A stretch of 64,000 nucleotides of DNA from Alligator mississippiensis (lineage: Eukaryota > Chordata > Crocodylia > Alligatoridae), in NCBI RefSeq assembly GCF_030867095.1, contig NC_081824.1, positions 307,970,956-308,034,955 of the forward strand. The letters are read 5' to 3'. The position numbers were made by a program, and so were the translations under genes. The notes beneath the pieces are model-generated. The model did not search any database, was not told the origin of the DNA, and worked only from the letters and a program-made list of their open reading frames with translations. Shown one piece after another: positions 59,247-64,000 of this stretch. Numbering within the stretch: position 1 is the first letter of the stretch; every line of letters begins with the position of its first letter.

Positions 59247-59518
59247 AGGTGAAGTATTACCAACAACTTAGCATTATAGTTAGATGGCAGAGATTTTCTT
59301 CATGGGGCTTCCCCGTCCCCTACATTTTGCTCTATGCCATACCCCATTGGAATTAAGTCTTAAAGTCAGACCTCATAAATTTGAATCCTCAATGAAATGT
59401 GCTCCATCTGGTTTCCTGGCCAACCTGTCCCAGATAATCCTCTGCCTCAAATTTACTTGCAGCAAATTCCTGAGGTAGGTTCCCCCTCTGTCACCATCGG
59501 TGAAGCCTAATTCAGGTA

Positions 59519-59715
59519 CTGTCACTTTTCCTGCTCAGCTGGTCACCATCACCACCACTGGAAAAATCAACTTTATTTATTCTTGCATTTGTACTTTCCT
59601 GGCCTAGTTGGTTAATGTCACCACTGCTAGAAAAAACAACTTATTTATCCTTGCACTTCTCCAGTCTAGCTGGTTAGAGTCACCCCTGCCAGTAGAAAAT
59701 AAACTTAATTATCCA
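59519..59715. repeat. Three-copy tandem repeat, ~65-bp unit
   Basis: Three diverged copies share the order CTGCTCAGCTGGT...CACCACTGGAAAAATCAACTTTATTTATYCTTGCA. The third has acquired AATAAACTTAATTATCC at its end. Confidence 0.65.
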
Positions 59716-60270
59716 GGTAATGGTCTATTGTCTTTTTGAACCATTTCTCAACACCACGTTCGTGTAATTAACTTGATCAATTAATGTTTTATGAGTCCTG
59801 GCCCCTTAACTCAATCAGCTGTTATCTCATTTTGTTTTCCCTTGTCAGTCATCTTCAGACTGACATTCTACTGCAGTCAAGACATCTCTAGCCATCTGTA
59901 TGCTAACTGGCTCTACTTTCCATGACTCCATCTCGACCCCAGCTTCCTTTCTGGCTCCAGCTCAGCTTCAGCTCCAGTTCTGGCTCCAGCTCCGTGTCTC
60001 CACACAGCTTGCACAGCTTTCTCAGCTCCCCATGTATTCCTTTCTCCATGGGTATCAGATATGCTGGTAGCCCCTTTGAGCAGTCAGCAAAATTCCTTGG
60101 GGCCAGTGGGAGCAGGCTCCCTCTGCACGTGGTCACGTGTCATCTGTTGCCTCCTCCAGCCAAAGCCTGTATCTGTGCACCTGCCACCGAGGCTTCAGCA
60201 TACACACTGCACCGCCCAGTTCCCTGGGTAAGTCTTTAGCTGGGCTCCTGTCTGGCTGGCATGCACAAGT
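59716..60270. other. Unannotated stretch with GGCTCCAGCT simple repeat
   Basis: No gene recognised. 59950-59995 repeats GGCTCCAGCTCMGCTTC-like words. Confidence 0.4.
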
Positions 60271-60435
60271 TGTAGCAGGGTCCAGGACCAGTGCCTGGTT
60301 GCATACTGTAACTAAGTGAACTTGACACCAGCCTTAGAGTCAGACAGATTCCGTAGAGGTTACACACTGGTCTGTCATATAAAGTGTTATTGGCATTCAT
60401 GAATGCCTGTATTTATTGAACCTGGTGATCATGCA
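60271..60435 (+). repeat. 5' LTR of the gypsy element
   Basis: The right part (60343-60435) clearly matches the 3' LTR. The left part from TGTAGCAGGG is only weakly similar, so the start is tentative. It ends ...GATCATGCA before the primer-site-like TGGTAGC. Confidence 0.6.
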
Positions 60436-60639
60436 TGGTAGCAGGTGATGAATATGAAACAACTTGAATAGTCCAGAAACTATGCAAAAGGCAAGGATTT
60501 CTTAGAGTGAGATCTTATAAAACTATCACTCAAAGAAATCTTTGCCACTTGCATGGAACTTGGAAGAATTTGAGTTGCAAACTGAAAAAATGAAAAGATG
60601 TCGTAACAGGACAGTTGGACATGGAAATTTTGCAACCTC

Positions 60640-61400
60640 CACCTTCCTTTCTGATACCAAGCAGTATCACAGAAAACGAGGCATTTGGTCAGAGGTTTGA
60701 GTGGAACCTAGCAACCACAGAGGCAGAAGAGAAAAATGACTAGTGAATCTTCCTGCATATTGTGGGGGAGGAAGCTCTGGCTGTTCATTATAACTTACCC
60801 TTTGAAGAAGGCCAAAATATTCAAAGAAATGTAATACTGTCCACCTTTGAGGAGTACTGCAAGACCAAAAAAGAGAGACCCTTAAAAAACGCAGATTTTT
60901 TACAGGAAGACAAACAACAGAACAAAGTATGTTATTGAACTAAAGAGACTGAGTAAGAATTGTGCTTCTGGGAACTTGACAGAAACTCCGTTAAACAGAT
61001 GATTATAAGTGGCCTTGTAGATACTCCACTACAAGAAAGGATGTTGTGTGAGGGAGAGCTGCCCCTAGAAAAGACTATTTAAATATGCAGGACAGCAGAA
61101 ACCGTGACAGACAAGGCTGCAGAACTGAATATGCTACAAGGGGGTGTCTATCCAATAGGCATGAATGAATGTGGCCAGAAAAAGCCTCCTCACAGGTAAG
61201 CTTTTCCATTGGTCATGATCCCTGTAAAGGAGAGAGTGCTTACAGGCAGCCATGCCGCAAATGTGTAAGACAACATGACCCCAAATATTGTGCTGCATTT
61301 GAAAAGCTCTGTTTTAAGTGTAATGAGAAACTATTTTACCAGGTTCTGCAGATCCCAAACACAAACCTCAAGTGTACACAACTGAGCCTACACTGAAAGA
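60640..61400 (+). pseudogene. Gypsy gag remnant with zinc-knuckle region
   Basis: Pieces in shifted frames follow the order of vertebrate gypsy Gag. First a proline-rich start (LQPPPSF near 60630), then a VGEEALAVHYNLPFEE block (about 60760-60810), then STFEEYCKTKKERP (about 60840-60880). Next come a GLVDTPLQERML block (about 61012-61050) and a LEKTI..CRTAE block. Last is a C-rich end, CRKCVRQHDPKYC...CFKCNEK (61252-61335), matching the paired zinc-knuckle CxxC...H....C / CxxC layout of this family. Stops and frameshifts separate the blocks, so no functional capsid can be made. Confidence 0.8.
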
Positions 61401-61483
61401 GGCATTTTTATAGATTAGGTGAATCAAGCAAAATCAATGAAAGGGAGTGGATTTTGCCAGTGGAAGTGCAAGAAAAAATGGTT

Positions 61484-61760
61484 TAATTGAAAGTGGACGT
61501 TGGTGCTCAGGTTAATAGTTTATCTAATCATGAATATAGAAAATTAAAATTGAGATAAAAAATAAGTCTCAAAAACATCAAAATGATTGGCCATTCAGAA
61601 ACAAATATACCAGTGAGAGACAATGTATTACAGGCATCCAATATAAAAATAAAGTATGCAAACTCCCATTCATTGTAGAACCTTAAGAAGTGACATTAAT
61701 TTTGGGTCTGGAAGCTTGTGATAAACTGAATCTAGTGGAAGTGTGGGCTTGCAGTACAAG
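61484..61760 (+). pseudogene. Gypsy protease remnant
   Basis: A KVDVGAQVNSL segment (about 61489-61521) stands where the aspartic protease active site D(T/S)GA is expected. The T/S is replaced by V, which would abolish catalysis. Downstream, a LILGL-type block is visible as LGLEACDKLNLVE (about 61705-61743). Stops in between. Confidence 0.7.
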
Positions 61761-62227
61761 AAGACCTGACATTCATAACTTCTGATGATCCTCTTGGCTG
61801 TCTCGGCCCAAATATGGACAATTTTTTAGTGAAAAAAACAATTCTTCCAGAACAGAAGAAGCAATCAAGTCCTTGTGGGAAGATGTGTGCCTACGGACAT
61901 AAAATGCAAATACTATCATGCAGAAAGAGTAAATTAGCCACAGTGATCTGTAGCTAATGAATTGTGTGCTATATGCAAAAGCAAAGCTGCCAAAAGTACA
62001 AGTGAATTGGATTCCAGTATAAGGAATCAAGTCTAGCAAGACTTGGAGAAATGCTTCCCACCAAAAAACACATTAGAAAATGTGGATCCTGGTACTTTGT
62101 AAGTCAGTGAAAAAGTGAATCCTCCGGTGATAAAGACATACTCCAGAGTGAAGTGATAGTAGCCCCTCCTGTAGATGGGTGCTAATAGATTCTTATGCTA
62201 ATTTGTTTTTATTGGTTAGGGGAAAGA

Positions 62228-62416
62228 TGTGGTGATAGAGGCTATAGTTTGGAGAGGCCTCCTTATACAGACTGGGAATTGTGAAACAGTACCTCAATTT
62301 AGGAGCCAATTAAAGCCAGACAGGATGTGCAGAGGTTACACACTGCTCCAGGACTGAAGTTTGGTGTTCTTCTCATTCATGTATGCCTGAACTTTTTGAA
62401 CCTGGTGATCAATACA
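62228..62416 (+). repeat. 3' LTR of the gypsy element
   Basis: Starts TGTGGTGATAGAGG immediately after a polypurine tract and ends ...GATCAATACA; 189 bp. Its 3' half matches the 5' LTR. Confidence 0.7.
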
Positions 62417-63347
62417 TTTCTGGCACTGGAAATGTAGGCCTATTGCTCACTAGTGCAGGAAAGGAATTGAACAATCTTGACCCTCCATCATTTAAAAAAT
62501 TATGGGAGAGATTTTTCCTTTAATGGAATGTGAGAACTTGGGAGAGTATGAAGATGAGGTGGTAGGAAAGGAGGAAAAATAATGGATTAATTGAGGACAT
62601 TAATTTAGATGGGAGATTCAGTGAAGTATTCAGTGCCCTGGAAACAGGTATGTATGAGGCACTAAAGTGAGAGATGGCAACCTAGAATCAGAAGTGCATG
62701 TATTCTAATGTATGTTGAGTAAATGCTGGTCATAGTCCTGCAGGCTCCAAATGGGAAGTGGAAAGTGTCTTATCAGAGTTATTTTAAATAAAACTAATTT
62801 TGTGGTACTTAAGGAATCTAGATGTTTAATCTCTATTTAAAACTAATTTCTACATGTTTGACAATTGTTTCCTGAGCAAATATTTCATACTTGTAAAAAT
62901 AATGGAATTCAGAATATAAATTTTGGTTTCTCCTCTGCCTTGTACTCTATTCCTGTCATTCTCCTCTCTGTTTTTTGAAAGAGAACTAAGCAAAAAGCAA
63001 CTTCAAAGTGTCAGTATCTGAGATTTGACAATGTCCTGCGCTTCATATCCATGGGGAATGCTATATTTCTCAGTTAATAACTAACAAAAATTTTGACCTC
63101 CGAGGCGGGAAATGCTGATGCATTAACAGCAATGTCAATCATATGGCAAATCTAACAATTTTAAGAATATAAGACAATGATATTCTTCATAGTAGAGGGC
63201 GGGGAGCAGGGCAGGCAAGGGAAGCATTGGGCATACGAGAGTAGATTTCGAACAGAACCCTTCCTATGGTCCTTTTTAAGATGCCAACCTTTTCTCATTC
63301 TTTGATGCCAGACTCAGAACAGTGACTTCAAGATGGGTCACCCACAC
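62417..63347. other. Unannotated AT-rich stretch
   Basis: No gene or clear repeat recognised. Confidence 0.5.
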
Positions 63348-64000
63348 TGTGACAGCTGAAATTATATCTCTGTGATAAAAGTGCTTGCTGAAGGCTCTAT
63401 GAAGATTAAACCAAGTGTTTTTCTGTCATTTGTTCAGATATTAAGCTATGTGCTGTTGTTAAGAGCCTAATTAAAGTCTAAGATGTAATGAGGCCTTGTA
63501 TATAGTATGAGGCCTGGTAAATTTAGCAAAGCCTTATAGAAGTAGTGATGGTGGGCCCTGTGGCATAGTTAAAATTAACCTTATCAGAAGAATGCAAGGC
63601 TTGTACTGCTATTAGTCAGTCTAAGTTGAAGTAAAAAGAATCTGAATGGCAGTAAGTTATCAGCATAGCTCAGAAGTTACAAATTGGCTGGCACATCTGG
63701 AAATCATTTAGAAGGAAGATACAGCTCTGTGAAAGGAACTACTAACTAGCTGTTGACTTGGATAAGTGGGCCCGTGGGTCTCGAGGAGCCCAAGGACTGA
63801 ATACCAGGGTTCTTCCCAGTACCTCTTGGACAGTGCTGATTGGGGACGCCTGACTTCGCTGAGCTTTGCAAAAGAAAAACTTGTTATACATCAGGCATCA
63901 GAGGGGACTGCCAATAAGTTGCTGACGTGAATTATTATTGTCTGTCTGTTGTTTTGTTATCTGTGTGTAGTTGTGTTTTTGTTAAGTCAATAAACCTTTC
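63348..64000 (+). mobile_element. Endogenous retrovirus LTR, family B, copy 2 (+, cut by window end)
   Basis: It begins TGTGACAGCTGAAATT at 63348 and aligns with the reverse complement of 21091-21740 to the last base of the window. An intact AATAAACC poly(A) signal lies at about 63989-63996, so only some 20 bp of U5 should be missing. Whether it is a solo LTR or the 5' LTR of a provirus continuing rightward cannot be seen. Confidence 0.85.

Larger units (their letters stand above)
60271..62416 (+). mobile_element. Ty3/gypsy LTR retrotransposon, internally deleted and decayed
   Basis: Two diverged LTRs (60271-60435 and 62228-62416) share GTAGAGGTTACACACTGGTC / GCAGAGGTTACACACTGCTC and a TGAACCTGGTGATCA end. 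TGGTAGCAGGTGA follows the left LTR at the primer-binding position. A polypurine AGGGGAAAGA precedes the TGTGGTGATA start of the right LTR. The interior of about 1.8 kb keeps gag and protease remnants and apparently the extreme 3' end of pol. Reverse transcriptase, RNase H and integrase are missing. It is old: many stops and frameshifts. Confidence 0.8.

Overview
The window is vertebrate nuclear DNA. It has one intron-rich gene with GT-AG introns, a CpG-rich promoter, a long AT-rich 3' UTR, and many transposons. CR1 LINEs, MIR-like SINE relics, several hAT-type and other inverted-repeat MITE families, retroviral LTRs and an old Ty3/gypsy element together point to a sauropsid. A crocodilian is the best guess, a turtle is possible, and a bird is less likely because of the many DNA transposons. 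This placement is inference; no species-diagnostic gene is present.

The only cellular protein-coding gene I can support is TMEM47 (claudin/PMP22/EMP-like four-pass junction protein) on the + strand. It has three coding exons: 30137-30359, 46129-46269 and 54707-54885. Both introns are phase 1, about 15.8 kb and 8.4 kb. The joined frame is 180 codons plus stop. The promoter and 5' UTR lie in a very GC-rich block (about 29.6-30.4 kb). The 3' UTR probably runs to the poly(A) signal at 58823 and contains an inserted MITE.

Left flank (1-29.5 kb): no cellular gene seen. It holds a GC-rich inverted-repeat transposon (1.16-2.16 kb) with a related block at 6.5-7.15 kb, a C-rich minisatellite (5.7-5.9 kb), a retroviral-type LTR on the minus strand (6063-6527), a CR1 fragment with an open RT frame (8.08-8.98 kb), a second CR1 piece on minus (9.43-9.83 kb), a hAT MITE with a perfect 8-bp target duplication (9971-10184), a 128-bp-arm inverted repeat (11.04-11.89 kb), a possible long LTR (14.1-15.96 kb), several MITEs, and a second LTR family (21068-21740, minus). 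A 200-bp foldback sits about 0.9 kb upstream of the start codon.

Introns (30.4-54.7 kb) are mostly unique AT-rich sequence with scattered MITEs, a 600-bp hAT-like element (38709-39308) and two GC-rich repeat blocks. The right flank (58.9-64 kb) holds a short tandem array, a deletion-derived gypsy element with gag and protease remnants between two degenerate LTRs (60271-62416), and a second copy of the 21-kb LTR family, in + orientation and cut off by the window end (63348-64000).

No new multi-gene system is visible. The most unusual material is the set of inverted-repeat transposons sharing a CATCTACACATG-like end, the minus-strand splice-donor-like motifs inside the GC-rich repeats, and the MITE within the TMEM47 3' UTR.
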